Source of the DNA: Haematococcus lacustris
Taxonomy: Eukaryota > Chlorophyta > Chlorophyceae > Chlamydomonadales > Haematococcaceae
Assembly (NCBI GenBank): GCA_030144725.1
Contig: JASKMD010000012.1
Coordinates: 2,223,649-2,287,648 of the forward strand
Length of the DNA stretch: 64,000 bases
Reading direction: 5' to 3'
Under the pieces are notes generated by a model. That model was not told the origin of the DNA, searched no databases, and saw only the letters and a program-made list of their open reading frames with translations. This document shows positions 40,063-51,239 of this stretch, in pieces. A program made the translations under genes and the position numbers. How positions within the stretch are numbered: position 1 is the stretch's first letter; each line of letters begins with the position of its first letter.

Positions 40063-40111
40063 AGCTGGAAAGCAGCTAGTGGGAAGCTGGGAAGCTGGGA
40101 GGCAGGTAGCA

Positions 40112-40116
40112 TGTAA
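40112..40116 (+). terminator. TGTAA polyadenylation signal of the expansin-like gene
   Basis: TGTAA lies 50 bases after the stop codon. This is the usual poly(A) signal of volvocine green algae. A second copy lies at 40141-40145. Confidence 0.55.
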
Positions 40117-40199
40117 TGGTCGTGGCTCCAGCCGTCTGCATGTAAGCGTGTGGTGATGGCTGCCAGTGCATGCAGGTAGGGTTGGAGGGGTGGGTGTAT

Positions 40200-41100
40200 G
40201 GGTAGGGCAGTGGGCTTGAGGGCTTGAGAGATGGGGCCCACACGCTATGCAGGTGATCAGGTGCTGCTGGACGTAAGTGCATGCTTGACTGGAGCAACAA
40301 CACCGAGCAACAGTAGAGCAGGGCAGCAGGGTGAGTGTTTGGCAGTAGCACGCATGATGACGGCCAGCTGCACCTGCCCATGGAGTCTATTGCCGTGGTC
40401 CTGGCAGGCAGTTTATGTGGGGCGTAGGGGCATCTGTAGTCTCGAGCGGATGCGCATGTATGCGATTGGTAGGACTTGATTCATTTGTTGATGTCTTGGT
40501 TCTTGCCGTAGCCATTTGACAGACGTTGACCACAGAGTAGTAGAGTACTGTTCAGACATGGCGCCTGTGGCTGTAAATGCCTCAGTTTGCAGTCATCAAG
40601 GATTCGACCGACACCTGCGCTAAACACCTGTCGCTATACAGGCTCAATAGCCTCGGGCGGGCGGGCGGGCGGGCGGGCGGGCGAGCGAGCGAGCGGGCGG
40701 GCGGGGTCAGGGGTACTGGACTGCAGGCAAGGATCATGGACAAGGCTTAAAACGCTGGCTTGGCTATATCGCTATGTCCAGCGCTCTAATATGAAATGGT
40801 ATATACTTGAAATGGCCAGGCTGCAAAATGCGCTGTTGTGCATCGCCCCTGTCGCGCATCGCGCCATGAAAAGCGACCTTTGACCTGCCATTCTACGCCA
40901 TGCCATTTTTAGCTCACTCTCCCCACCTCTACACCACACTCCCCTCAACACCCACTCCCTGATCCCACTGACCCTCTCTTCCCCTTTGGCCCACGGCCAC
41001 AGCATCATATCCCATCCCACCCTACTCAACCCCACCTTTGCCATGCCGTGGCCTTGGTAGCTGCAGTGGGTGCAGGAGTGGCGGCCTCAGGGGGGTTCAT
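40200..41100. other. Intergenic region with GGGC repeat
   Basis: A (GGGC)n/(GAGC)n tract lies at 40657-40705. The remainder has no supported exon. Confidence 0.6.
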
Positions 41101-41111
41101 CACCTGTGGCC

Positions 41112-41498
41112 GGGAGGGGGGCCAGGGTCAGGGCCAGGGCCAGGGTCAGAGTCAAGGCCAGGGCCAGGGCCAGGGCCAGGGCCAGGGCCAGGGCCAGGGC
41201 CAGGGCCAGGGCCAGGGCCAGGGCCAGGGCCAGGGCCAGGGCCAGGGCCAGGGCCAGGGCCAGGGCCAGGGCCAGGGCCAGGGCCAGGGCCAGGGCCAGG
41301 GCCAGGGCCAGGGCCAGGGCCAGGGCCAGGGCCAGGGCCAGGGCCAGGGCCAGGGCCAGGGCCAGGGCCAGGGCCAGGGCCAGGGCCAGGGCCAGGGCCA
41401 GGGCCAGGGCCAGGGCCAGGGCCAGGGCCAGGGCCAGGGCCAGGGCCAGGGCCAGGGCCAGGGCCAGGGCCAGGGCCAGGGCCAGGGCCAGGGCCAGG
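41112..41498 (+). repeat. (AGGGCC)n hexamer array, about 63 units
   Basis: Nearly perfect GGGCCA units with a few GGGTCA variants at the left end. It lies between genes and generates false Gly-Pro, Gln-Gly, Ala-Arg, Ala-Leu and Pro-Trp repeat frames. Confidence 0.98.
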
Positions 41499-41738
41499 GA
41501 AATTTCACCCAAATCCCATGCTCGAACACTTGGTGATACAATTTGGTGACGAAATGATTTGGTGAATTCACCAACAAGGCGTATCAGTACGGTATCTCCC
41601 CACTGTATCTTACACAGTATCTGGCCAGGTCGAGACAGTCGCCAGTTTCACGCCTAAGGTGCCTATGTGCAAGGCCAAGCAGCCATGCTAGACTGGCACC
41701 ACCGCCAGAAATCATTGCTAACATCGCCAGCTCACACC

Positions 41739-43424
41739 CAGGGTTGTGAAAATTGCAGTATTTCATGAAATCTTGCACTGAAATCTTTCACGTGCAAGAA
41801 ATGAAACTTTCACTGCAACAAATGAAATCCCGGTAGCCCCCAGCACCCGGCAGCACCCAGTAAACCAGACGAGTAGAGCCTGATGGCTGAGGCTAAATAA
41901 TAAATAGTGGCCTTCATACTCGTGGCCGCGTTGCAGCTGTCGCTGGCCCTTCGCTGGCATTGCCACGGGTGCTACAACACAGCGTGATTGGGTTAGGCAA
42001 TGCGACCCCTCTACAGCCTAACGGGAAAAGGCGACGCACTACCACAGACGACACAGCCGCAGGCACAACCGCAGGTGTAGCCACAAGCAGCCCGCGGAGC
42101 AGTTGGTTCACAACGCAGTGGAGGACGCAGTGGAGGCGCAGAAACTGCCTTCATTGCGGCGAGGACATATTCATCAACAACATCACGCGCTTGAAAACGC
42201 ACTTGCTAGTGCCATGAACCGCGCTTGGAGAATCACTTGCAAGTGCCATAAGTTGCCCAGGAAGCCGCTGTGAGGTGCTCTGAGGACACTGCAGCCATTG
42301 CCCTTTAGCTATTGCTTGCAGGTGCAACATGACGCGTGATTTGAGGTAACACGTGTGTGGCAGGTGTGGTTGGGTGATTGCAGGCAAGGCGGCAGCGGCG
42401 TAGAGCAGCCGGCATTAAGGAGTCAGCAATGACATGGAGCAAAACATGGAGCAAAACTGTAAGTGCCCGGCCCCTGCACATAAGTGTCCCCCAATGTCCA
42501 GCCTATTTGCAAGGATGCCCCTTGTTGGCTGCAGGTCTTATGGTCACACTTCTGCCCCTTGCCCCCTCCCCCCTTCCCTCCCCCTTCCCACCACCGCCAC
42601 CTCCGAGTCTGCCACCCCACCTACCCTCCCCCCATCCCATAACACACGCCGTAGCCCCCTGCCTACCCTACCCAACAGCCCTTGGCGTAGCAGCCTAGAG
42701 TGGGCAGCCTGGAGCGGGCAGCCTGGAGCGGGCAGCCTGGAGCGGGCAGCCTAGAGCGGGCAGCCAGGAGCGGCACCCAAGAGTGGCAGCTACTTTCCTC
42801 CTCCCTAAAGGCCAGCCTTGGGCGGGCAGCATGGAGCGGGCGCTAGCAGTAGCGGCCAGCCAGCCCACTCTAGGCAACGGTGGGGAAGTATCAGCAATGG
42901 TGGGGTACTTGATGTGCAACATGGCTTGGTGGTGGTGGTGTGGTGTGGTGTGGTGTGGTGTGGTGGTCTTGTTGTTGTTGTTGTTGGTGTTGTTGTCACT
43001 TGTCACCTTATGTGGGGTGTTGCAAGGCGTTCGTGCCGTATGGAGGTGCCGCGGGGTGCTGCGGGGGGCAATAGCATGGCATCATGCATGAACAGCAACG
43101 ATGGGGGAGTATCAAGCAGTAGTAAGTAACTTACCAGGTTAGTATGCATGGTTTGGAGCTGTGGTATCCTTGTTAACCTTTGGTTTTGGATATCCTTGAC
43201 GACCTTTGGTTTTCGTGGTTGTGGTGCACCAAATCGTATCCTGAGTGTTGCATTGGGTTGACAGATGTTAAAGAGGGACGTGTGCAAAGTTTCAGGTCAA
43301 AACTCCCACGGCAACCACGCGTTTTCATCACGTTTCATGTCTTTCATTCTTTTCATGAAATTTCACAAATTTCATGATGAAATGATGAATGAAAGAAATG
43401 AAAGAACGCAAAGTCACAACCCTG
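41739..43424 (+). mobile_element. hAT-like transposon, degraded
   Basis: The ends CAGGGTTGTGA at 41739 and inverted TCACAACCCTG ending 43424 are short terminal inverted repeats of hAT type. Both subterminal regions are packed with ATTTCATGAAAT / GAAATGAAAG words. Inside, on the + strand, is a BED-type zinc finger start (RNCLHCGEDIFINNITRLKTHL, 42140-42210), with stops soon after. The 8-base flanks CTCACACC and CTCCCGAG do not form a clean target duplication, so the insertion is old or one end is displaced. A 15-bp GAGCGGGCAGCCTGG minisatellite (42700-42840) and GTGGT/GTT repeats (42925-42985) fill the middle. Confidence 0.6.
42125..42217 (+). pseudogene. BED-type zinc finger remnant of a hAT transposase
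   Basis: W-x(n)-CLHCG, then N-x2-TRLKTHLL, has the C-x2-C plus R-L-K-x-H-L pattern of BED fingers of hAT transposases. The second His partner and all downstream domains are missing. Confidence 0.5.
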
Positions 43425-43439
43425 CTCCCGAGCCATTCG

Positions 43440-43545
43440 GCTCCGTAGCCATGGGCCCAGGACTATGCCAAGTCGTTCCCATGCACATAGCTTGGGGGCC
43501 TACTACCTACACTATTGCCTGCATGACTAAGAAAGGCGAGCATGC
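43440..43545 (-). mobile_element. Solo 3' tail of Fanzor-like subfamily B element
   Basis: CCCATGCACATAGCTTGGGGGCCTAC and the following CTACACTATTGCCTG parallel the tail of the 60.0-kb copy (59995-60045). No coding part remains. It begins 15 bases after the hAT right end. Confidence 0.45.
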
Positions 43546-43809
43546 GTGCCTTCACATGAATGGATAGCAGATGGCTGTTCATCGTGACAGCGCCTGGCAG
43601 AGAGCCTAAGGGGAGCATACATGCCCTGGCGGGTTAGCACAAGGGGCCTGCAGAACCGCAACCTTTCCAGCACGCTTGCATGATTTTCTCATGGTGACAT
43701 GCCTTCCCGCCCCCCGTGTTACGACTGCCAAGGCAGTAGTGGCACCAGGGCTAGATGCACGCCAAGCTGCTCGAGGTCAAGGTATGGCACAGGTACGGCG
43801 CCGGAACTC

Positions 43810-46137
43810 CTACACTGAATGCGCAAACAGGTTGGCGAACAGCTGCTCCGTGAAAGGAGGCGGGTCTATGTTCACGGGGGCCATGAAGTTGACAAGCTTC
43901 TCTTGGACGTTGTACCTGCACAGGCGACACGCTCAGCAAGCAGTGGCAAGATGTGCGGCCACCAACCACCAATCGCAATGTTTCCTGCTTACTCCCCAAA
44001 GCCGCTGACAGCCAAACGTGTCCAATCCCACCTGATCTTCCGCCCTTTGCTTGCTCGTCGGTCGACCAGCTTGCGCTTCTTCGCCCCGCCAGCGGGTCCC
44101 GACAATCCCGCCGCGCCCCCCGCGGCACTAAACTCTAAGAATTCTTTTAGTAGCTGTTGGTACAACTCCGAGTCGTCGTACGTCTCAGGGTCGCGCTCCG
44201 TCGCCTCCCCACCGCCAGCCCCTCGCCCCGCCACGTCCTCCAACACCGCACCGCGCTCCGTCTGCTCCGCTTCTGCCGACCCCAAGCTGGGCGCTTGTGT
44301 CGCCTGGCCCGGTTCCGCCCGCCTGCTGCTGCCCAAGTGCCGAACGCCGCTGCCTCCACCTGGCCCGCCTGCAATCACGAGCTGTGTGCGGCGCAGCAGC
44401 TTGCCAGGGTCGCGCATCAGGCTAGCCACCTGGCTACTGATGCTCTGGTTGAGCGCACGCAGAGCAGGCGCCTTGAGGGCGGCGCTGCCTGACAGCAGCT
44501 GAACCCGGCGGTGCCAGCGGTCAAGGGCCTGGTCGCAGAAGGGCTGCAGGCGGGCATGGTGCAGGCACAGGCTATCCCACATCAGGTCCACGGAGGAGGA
44601 GGGGGAGGGGGTGGAAGCTGCAGGGAAGCTGGTGGCGCCACCCTGTGCTCCAGTGAGGCCAGCAGGGGCTGCTGCATCCAAAGCCTCCTGCACATGCAAC
44701 AGCAGCAGGGAGAATAGGGCCCATGTCAGCAGGCTGCACATGGTGCATGGTGAAATGGAATGTCTCAGTATAATGGTGTACAAAGACCTTACACCATCAG
44801 GATCCCCTAGCTCTTCTCTTCAACACCACTCGACCCTGCAGCCTCCCGACTCTCCCCTCCCAGCCTCCACCCCCGCCCCTCCCTGCCACCTCCTCACTAC
44901 CACCTGCCCAGCCCCCTGCCCAGCCCCCTCCTGCCCAGCCCTGTGCCCACCTTGGCATTGTCTAAAACTGCGCTTAGAACCTGCATCAGCTGCTGCAGGG
45001 TCTGACCCGCTGCTGCAGCCAGGCCCCGCTGGGCCTGGGCCAGGCGCATCAGGCTATGGGTGGCTTGGCTATGCCCTCCCTGCAGGATCTCTGGGGCAGG
45101 CTGGGCAGCTCCATCTCCTTGCGCATGCTGCCGCCCTTGACTCTGATGCTGCTGCTGCTGCTGCGGCTGCTTGCTAGAGGCTGACAAGGGGACGCTTAGC
45201 AGGAAGGAGGTGGTGTCAGGGAGGGGCAAGCTGTTGGCCCCGGACACTGCCTTTTGAAGCAGAATGCGCCACTCTACCGCCCGCTGGTACAAAGCCTGCA
45301 GGGCAGGGGAGGGTACCTGGCCTGATCTCCCATGGCAGACCTCATCAGGTCTGGGTCTATGCTGCTAGGCCAGGTCGGTCAGCAACATGGCCAGCGATGC
45401 TTCAGCAGCTTTCACTACTCAGCTGGCTGGAGAGCTGGAACTGCACTGCCTGAGCTTACCAGGCTGGCCAGCACAGGGGGCTCGGGGCATGGCCCTGTGC
45501 CGTGCCCTGCCTACAGCCTGACCTGCGCACGCACCTGCTGGTGCTGCACCGCAAGGCCTTTGGCTCTTTCCCTCTGGCCTCGTTGCGCCATCCCGGCCAG
45601 CATCCCAGCATCCCCAGCGCCCTCTTCGTACTGCCTCTGCAGCTCCTCCACCTCGTCAGTGCCGCCGCCCCCTCTACCCACTGCAGCTGCATGGGGTTGG
45701 GATGACTGCCTGCGCCGCTGCTCATGTGGCCCATCCCCTTCGCTGCCATCTGCATCCTGGTCATCAGCCACACCCTCCGACAGCCCATCGCTACCACCAT
45801 CACTCCCATAACCCGCCTTGAACCCCTCCCCAGCCATAGCCCTTTGTTTCTTCCTCGGTCCCTCCTCCCCCTCCCCCTCTTTATTTTTGGCCCCCTCATC
45901 CTCCCCTCCTGCCTGGTCACTGTCTTCGTCATCGTCCTCACTGCCCAGCAAGCTGCTGTCACTCCCGCCGCCGCTGCCTGATTCAGACCCAGAGCTGCTG
46001 ATGGCAGCGTCCCAGCTGCCTGCTCCCGCTTCTGGATGCAGGCCCAGGTCAGCTCGGGACACTGGGCGTCCACGGTACACCCCGTCATCCAGGGAGATGT
46101 CAGGGCGCAGGCGGAGACCGGCTTGCGAGCCACCCAC
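43810..46137 (-). CDS. AATF: AATF/BFR2 (Che-1/Traube) ribosome-biogenesis factor, 5' end open
   Basis: Exons in transcript order 46137-45535, 45295-44951, 44687-44032 and 43915-43810 join in phase to about 569 residues. The first opens with DISLDDGVYRGRPVSRADL, followed by a long acidic Asp/Glu/Ser region, then EELQRQYEE. The second has ALYQRAVEWRILLQKAVSGAN, typical of the AATF domain. The third has MWDSLCLHH, QLLKEFLEF and KKRKLVDRRASKGRKIR. The last gives YNVQEKLVNFMAPV. KxxDxRASKGRKIRYxVxEKLxNFMAP is the C-terminal signature of AATF/Bfr2 (TRAUB domain). In yeast and animals the protein acts in the nucleolus in early 40S assembly. The frame has no ATG at its left end (GTG at 46137), so a 5' exon is missing from this model. 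Confidence 0.9.
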
Positions 46138-46139
46138 CT

Positions 46140-46740
46140 CAGGCCTGCCACACCATGCACCAGGTGGCTACTCTGGGTGATGGGCAGGAGGTGGCCTATG
46201 GGTGTCGACAGGCTGGTCTAGATAGCTGTTGTGACGAGCCTCTCTATTCTGCCCCAGCTCCATTGTGTGCATACACTCACAATGATGACAGAAGATGGTC
46301 TAGCTGACCATCGTCGGCCTGTATTGCATTGACCTCCATCTCAGCCATTTCTGGGTCCATTTCTGCAATGCAACACATGGGATGGGTTCTTCTGTGCCCT
46401 GGTAACATTGCTGCCCATGCTCTTTTCCACTCCAACCTCGGGTAACGGGAGTAAGAAGCTCTGCAAGCATATCCGACAGCATAGGTTTGCCCATCGCGAC
46501 GTGCTCCAAAGCTGGTGCTCCAGCACAAGGATGAGCCGCCGTCTTCAAAGTTTTGTAATCTCACACTGGCTTTCTAGATTCGATTCCTTCCTCTGAGTTT
46601 TGTTTCGCTGTTCAGCTGCCTAACTCATGATTATACCTGCAGGTAGCTAGTGGTTGGATACAAGTTACAGCCCAAACTGACGAGGTCGGTCAAGGGGCGC
46701 GGCTACTAAGTTCCGCGAGTGAGTTAGTGGTTGGTTACAA
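46140..46740. other. AATF upstream region, unresolved
   Basis: It should hold the first exon and promoter of AATF. A minus-strand frame (46564-46277) ending DDGQLDHLLSSL is the only candidate and does not match known AATF N-termini. Confidence 0.35.
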
Positions 46741-46800
46741 ATAACTGGTCTAAGTACACACCACATATAACTGATATGGCGCTGTAGAGCTTGGTAGGGG

Positions 46801-47790
46801 GTGCAGCGAAACAGACAGCGTAAACGCAACCGTGATGCCTCGGACAGTGAAGTGGACCACGAACTGGACGCGCAGCCAGAGCCGAGCCAGGCGCAGCAGA
46901 ACATGCAGGCCAGCGGTGAAGCGCGCTGGGCCCGCCACAACAGCAACACCTGGCATGTCAAGAAGTGTAAGCTTCATACCTTGTTGACCGGTGTGTCCGC
47001 TGTGGGTTTAGAGGCGGGAGCGGTCGTGGCGTCCGCTGTGGTCGAGGCGCGACTCGTCACGCCAATCGAGGCTTGGGTGAAGGCCCGCAGCATGAGGGCG
47101 CTGCTCGGGAGTGTGCTGTTGGGCCTGATGGTGCGCAGCTGGTTCACGCGGGTGAGGGTTGCTTGCGGACGGGCAGGAAGTTTTCCAAGACATCCCAGCT
47201 GAGGCCGCGGTCATCCCGTATCTGGCGGACCGCAACCTGTTCCTGCAAATCTCCCGCGGTCTGCCTCCTGTCGGCGAGAAGTCCCGGCCCAGCGCAGCTG
47301 TGGAGGCTGTGTTGGCCGCGTACCCGGGCCTCAACGCCCGCCTCAACGCCGTTTCTCGCTTTCTGTACGACTCCAACACCGTGGACGACGTGGGCACCAA
47401 GCTAGAGACAAGCTTTGCCAACAGCCTCACCGAGCTGTTCCCCGGTAGGCTTGAGCAAGCGGTGGCTCTGGCTGGAGCCAAGGTCATCGCTGGCTCATAC
47501 GAGCACCAGCGCCACTTTGGGCCGCCCACGCGAGCTCAGCAGCTGGCTGGGCCGCCCCGCCATGCCTAACCCAGGCAGAGTGGGCTAGGAGTGGGTAGAA
47601 CTTCTACTAGAAGTGCGCGACATGGGCCTGCTGCGGAAGTGGCAGCGGCGGCACCAGCGTCATGTGTATCATGCCATAAACCAAACAAAGCAAACAGTCA
47701 GTTTGCCCCTTATGTGTGTGTGTGCGAGAGAGTCATGCATATGGTAGGGCTCTAGCGAATAGGTTAGGGACACCTAGGTTATGTCCCGGC
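46801..47790 (+). pseudogene. Fanzor/TnpB-like subfamily A copy A2, catalytic core deleted
   Basis: A charged N-terminus is followed by VKKCKLHTL, then SMRALLGSVLLGLMVRSWF. After a frame change it continues VFQDIPAEAAVIPYLADRNL, FLQISRGLPP and KLETSFANSLTELFPG to about 47510. The frame then changes and reads RPRELSSWLGRPAMPNPGR, followed by a stop, then LLRKWQRRHQ. This is the C-terminal tail of copy A1 (TELCYWAGRPAMP, then LLRKWRRKWQR). So the region that would hold RuvC-I to RuvC-III is deleted. Copies A1 and A2 share the CKL, LLGL.VR.. and RNL(Y/F)LQ(L/I) landmarks. The protein is non-functional. A GCAAAC-AGTCA-GTTTGC hairpin follows at 47690-47706. Confidence 0.65.
47690..47706 (+). other. 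Hairpin 3' of copy A2, counterpart of the A1 hairpin
   Basis: GCAAACAGTCAGTTTGC forms a perfect 6-bp stem with a 5-base loop. It lies after AAACCAAAC and before ATGTGTGTG, as in copy A1, but the stem bases are different. Confidence 0.35.
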
Positions 47791-48296
47791 ACCTAGATTA
47801 GGGACACATCTATTAGTGCTGTGGAGAAGTGTAGGGAGGATAGGGATACAGAGATGTATCCATTACAATGTATGGCAGGTTCTGGCTTGCATTACTTGAA
47901 TACTGCATGTGCAAGGCGCACCACATTAACCCCCCGTTTCCAATTGTCGGAGGACGGAGGTCGGAGCTGCATGGAGGGAAGCTGGCGGAGAGGAGCACAT
48001 GGAGGTCGGAGCGGCGGAGCCCGAGCCACATGGGCTCCATGCTGGCTCCGACGGGGCGCGTTTCCAATTGGGAGAGACATCGGAGAGACATGGGGCTCTC
48101 CATTGGCTCCGATAGCGCCCATTGGCTCCTATAGGTGACTTCTTCGGAGCCCCTAGAGGAGCCAGGAGCGGAGCCAGGAGTGTGAACGACCCAAGTGACC
48201 CTGAGACCGAGTTGAGAGTGCGTGTGTCTCCTGATGCTCCCGTCAGTCCGGTTGCTCAACCCATCGTCGCCCCGCCGCCCCGTGATTTCTCCGCAA

Positions 48297-49589
48297 ATGG
48301 CCCTACATGTCACCCAGCGCCCAGCCACCAAGCAAGAGAAGACAGATAAAGCTGACACAATCCTGGCGGAAACCGTGGTCGACTACGCCAAACTGCACCA
48401 GATAAAGCTGAACAAAAACTACGGCGAGGCGAGGATCTGGGCCGACATCAGCCACCTTTCGCAAAAGAAATTGAGGGCTGAGAACCTGCTCAACGACGAC
48501 GACGAAGGCCGGCAGTTTACAGACAAGCAGTGCAAGGTGTTGTGGCAGAAGCTCGTCGAGAGCTGGAGGAAAATCAACGACTACATCACCAACAAGCGGA
48601 CAGGTAGCCCAACACCTATCATGACATAGTAGAAACACTAGCAGGCATCTACAAATGTCCACTGGCACAGGCGTCTGTCTGTCATTGTGGTGTTGACTCT
48701 GCATCCACATCTATCTGTGCATTTGTCCTTGTTATTGTGACTACTTGTGGCATTTGGTGTGGTAATGCAGGAGGTGGTCCGCCCTTCTTTGAGCTACCTG
48801 ATGATGAGCGCAAGCAGATGGCCAACCTTACTGGGAAGTACAAGAACATGAAAGAAGATGTGAGTGGCATAAGCACTTTGCAAATGATAGCATCACTATT
48901 GCAACATTGCTTGACCTGACCTGGCCTGACTTGACCTGCTTGTTGCTTGACCTGACGTGACTTGTTGTTGTACTGTGACGTCACTTGTGTGTTGTTGTTG
49001 CAGCTGTTCACTATCATGTCGCCGGCCATGGCCAACGATTCAGCCTCTCTGCCGGCGTGTTTGGTGTCTGGCGGTGTCTGCACGGTGAGTTGTGTGCATC
49101 TGCTTGTATCTCTCTGCCTGCATGCATCTGCATGTGTGTGTGTAGATGTCATGCCGTGTAGATGTCATGAATTCACAGGAGGTGACCAAGCGTGGTCGTG
49201 GATCCACGATGCGTGCGTATTGCAGCGACGACGACGAGGATCAGGAGACGAGGGAGGCTCGCCAGTGGGATGACTACCGTAAGGTGCAGTGTGCATGACC
49301 TCCATGCTACATATCACATGGTAATAGCATTGATGTTATCATGAAGTCAACTATCACCTTTCTTTACACCCAGGGCTTGATTGAGGAGGTCCCTGGTGAA
49401 CAACGGTTGAAGGGTGACATCAAGAGAAGCAAGCACAATGCCGATAAGAGCACAGACATCACCGCCGCATTGTACAAGAGCATGGAGGCAATGGACAGGT
49501 CTGCCACCATCAGCAGCCTGACTAGGCGCATCACCACCTCCCAGAATAACCTCATCAAGATGAAGTCGGAAGCAAGGAAGTATCCATGA
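48297..49589 (+). CDS. Harbinger Myb/trihelix-like DNA-binding protein
   Basis: Five exons join in phase: 48297-48603, 48771-48859, 49004-49084, 49179-49283 and 49374-49589, giving 265 residues. The N-terminal region has ILAETVVDYAKLH, then IWADISHLSQKKLRAENLL, then FTDKQCKVLWQKLVESWRKI. The spaced Trp residues and basic helices are the pattern of SANT/trihelix domains. An acidic CSDDDEDQE stretch precedes a C-terminal helix. In known Harbinger elements this second protein binds the ends and brings the transposase into the nucleus. The 3' end overlaps the transposase 3' end by 35 bases. Confidence 0.85.
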
Positions 49590-50889
49590 TGATATATGGA
49601 GTTATGGTGACATCAGTGCGAACCCCATGGTGCAAGCAACGGAATCTTGACTTGACCTGCCCAAAAGCTCGCTCAATCACATTTCGTGTGGAGCCATGCT
49701 TGAGGTTGTATGAGAGGTAGGCTGCGTTGCCTTGTGTCTCATTGGGCTTGAAAGCCGGCAAGATGTAGCGGCGAGAAGGATAAGCAGAATCTGCACATAT
49801 GAGGTACGGCACAGTGGTGCCCCCCAAGAGCCGTGCACCACGCTCAAATGCTTGAACCACATTGCTGCCCCTATCCATCAGCTGCCGCCCCAGGCCCGAG
49901 CGTTCAAAGCAGTAGAAATCATGGCACCTCCCAGGAAGCCCTGCCAACACATCACGGAACACACCCCGGTGATCACACACACCATGCACATTGAAAGAGT
50001 AAAAGCCCTTATAATTGTAGAACTCATGACCTGTATTGGGTGGAGCGTGCATGATGGGGACCTGGCAGCCATCCATAGCCAGGACCACCTGTGGCAGGCC
50101 CACCTGTATGCCCCAACGCAGCCTCACAAAATCTGAGAACCCTACCACCAGCTCTTGCCATTCCTCATCAGTGCTTGGTAGGGCCATGAAGCTGGACAGC
50201 CTGGCCCGGATGGCATGGCTCACGGCATTCACACAGCGGTGGACAGACGTTACACTACAGCCCCACAGCCCGCCTACCAAGCTGAAGCTGCCACCCTGGG
50301 CTAGGTAGGACAGGGCTATGGCAAGCTGCTCCTCGGGCTTGAGATAGTCCCCCCTCCGGCAGTTGCGTTGCAGCCGTGGGTGGTCGCGGATGGTGTGTAA
50401 GACAAAGTAGAAGGTGGACCTATTGCAACAGCAACCAGGGCAGCGCGTATGAGGTGTGAGTTTAGGAGTGCGCCCTTGGTGCACCATTGGGCAAAGTGTG
50501 CCTGTGACACTTGCTGGCACTTGTAGACAGAGTCTTGCTGGGCATTGTTGGCATGGCTCACTTGGAAACATGGAAGTACTTCTGGTACAAGTCGTCACTA
50601 CAGTTCCTCACGAGGCGGTAGTACGCCTTGTAGTTCCGCGGGCGCTTCCAGTATGCTGAGGTCCTGATGTATCTGCAGAGGGGGTCGAGCACAGCAGCGA
50701 CAGGTCAGCAGCAGCACTAGCACCAGGCGTAGCAGCGACAGCGGATGAAATGCAATGAACCCACCGTCGGCCACCCTGTCTACTTAGCGCCGCAGCAGCT
50801 GCACACACGATGACACCACGGAAGAAGAGAGTTCGCCGCTGCCTGCTGCCGCTGCTGGAGCTAGAGCTGGAGCTAGAGCTAGAGTCCAT
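49555..50889 (-). CDS. Harbinger transposase, DDE_Tnp_4 type
   Basis: Exons 50889-50765, 50672-50562 and 50419-49555 join in phase to 366 residues. The start MDSSSSSS follows a poly-Ser N-terminus common in these proteins. Landmarks are AYWKRPRNYKAYYRLVRNC, then LAIALSYLAQGGSF, then the catalytic Asp195 in VVLAMDGCQVP, Asp289 in ICADSAYP, and Glu328 in RNVIERAFGQVKSRF. The GVRTDVTITPYIIM end is characteristic. All three catalytic acids and the intron borders are intact, so the protein may be active. The C-terminus stops soon after PYIIM, a little earlier than in many relatives, where a further helix follows. This could be a truncation or a missed last exon. Confidence 0.93.
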
Positions 50890-51117
50890 TTTGTACGCCC
50901 CAGCAGCGGCAGCAGCAGCGTGATGATCGGAAGGCCCTCAACGCGGCGGTCACGGGTCGCCCAAAAGCGTCAAAAAGCGTCCATGCAGCGCTCCGCTCCG
51001 ATCAATTGGAAACGGCAACACGGCATTCGCCCATGCAGGGGCAGCTCCGCTCCATGAGCCTCCATGAGCTCCGCTCCGATCAATTGGAAACGGGGGGTAA
51101 GCTGGACACCCCGGTAG

Positions 51118-51180
51118 AGCATGACCCGGTTTGTTAACCCAAAGCTAACATGGCCCGGTTTGTTAACCCAAAGCGAAGCA
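51118..51180 (+). repeat. Tandem pair of CCCGGTTTGTTAACCCAAAGC
   Basis: Two copies of a unit of about 32 bases directly outside the right end of the Harbinger element. Further GTTAAC palindromes cluster at 51858-51920. Confidence 0.8.
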
Positions 51181-51239
51181 ACCGCGATCTTCGAACACGC
51201 AGCCTTCTTGCAAAGCAAAGCATACGCAGAGCTACAGTG

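Larger units (their letters stand above)
47927..51100. mobile_element. Complete PIF/Harbinger transposon with TAA target duplication
   Basis: The inverted ends CCCCCCGTTTCCAATTG at 47930 and their complement ending at 51097 are flanked by TAA (47927-47929 and 51098-51100). This is the 3-bp TWA duplication of PIF/Harbinger elements. The subterminal regions contain further inverted GTTTCCAATTG / CAATTGGAAAC copies (about 48060 and 50997) and GGAGC-rich words. The 3168-bp element carries two convergent genes: a Myb-like DNA-binding protein (48297-49589, +) and a DDE transposase (50889-49555, -). Confidence 0.93.

Noticed and set aside
41048..41577. Long Gly-Pro, Gln-Gly, Ala-Arg, Ala-Leu and Pro-Trp repeat frames
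   Set aside because: All come from the AGGGCC array being open in every frame.
43989..44783. Start of the AATF gene at the MYTIILRHS methionine
   Set aside because: That stretch is intron sequence. A good acceptor at 44688 and conserved upstream exons show the gene starts further up.
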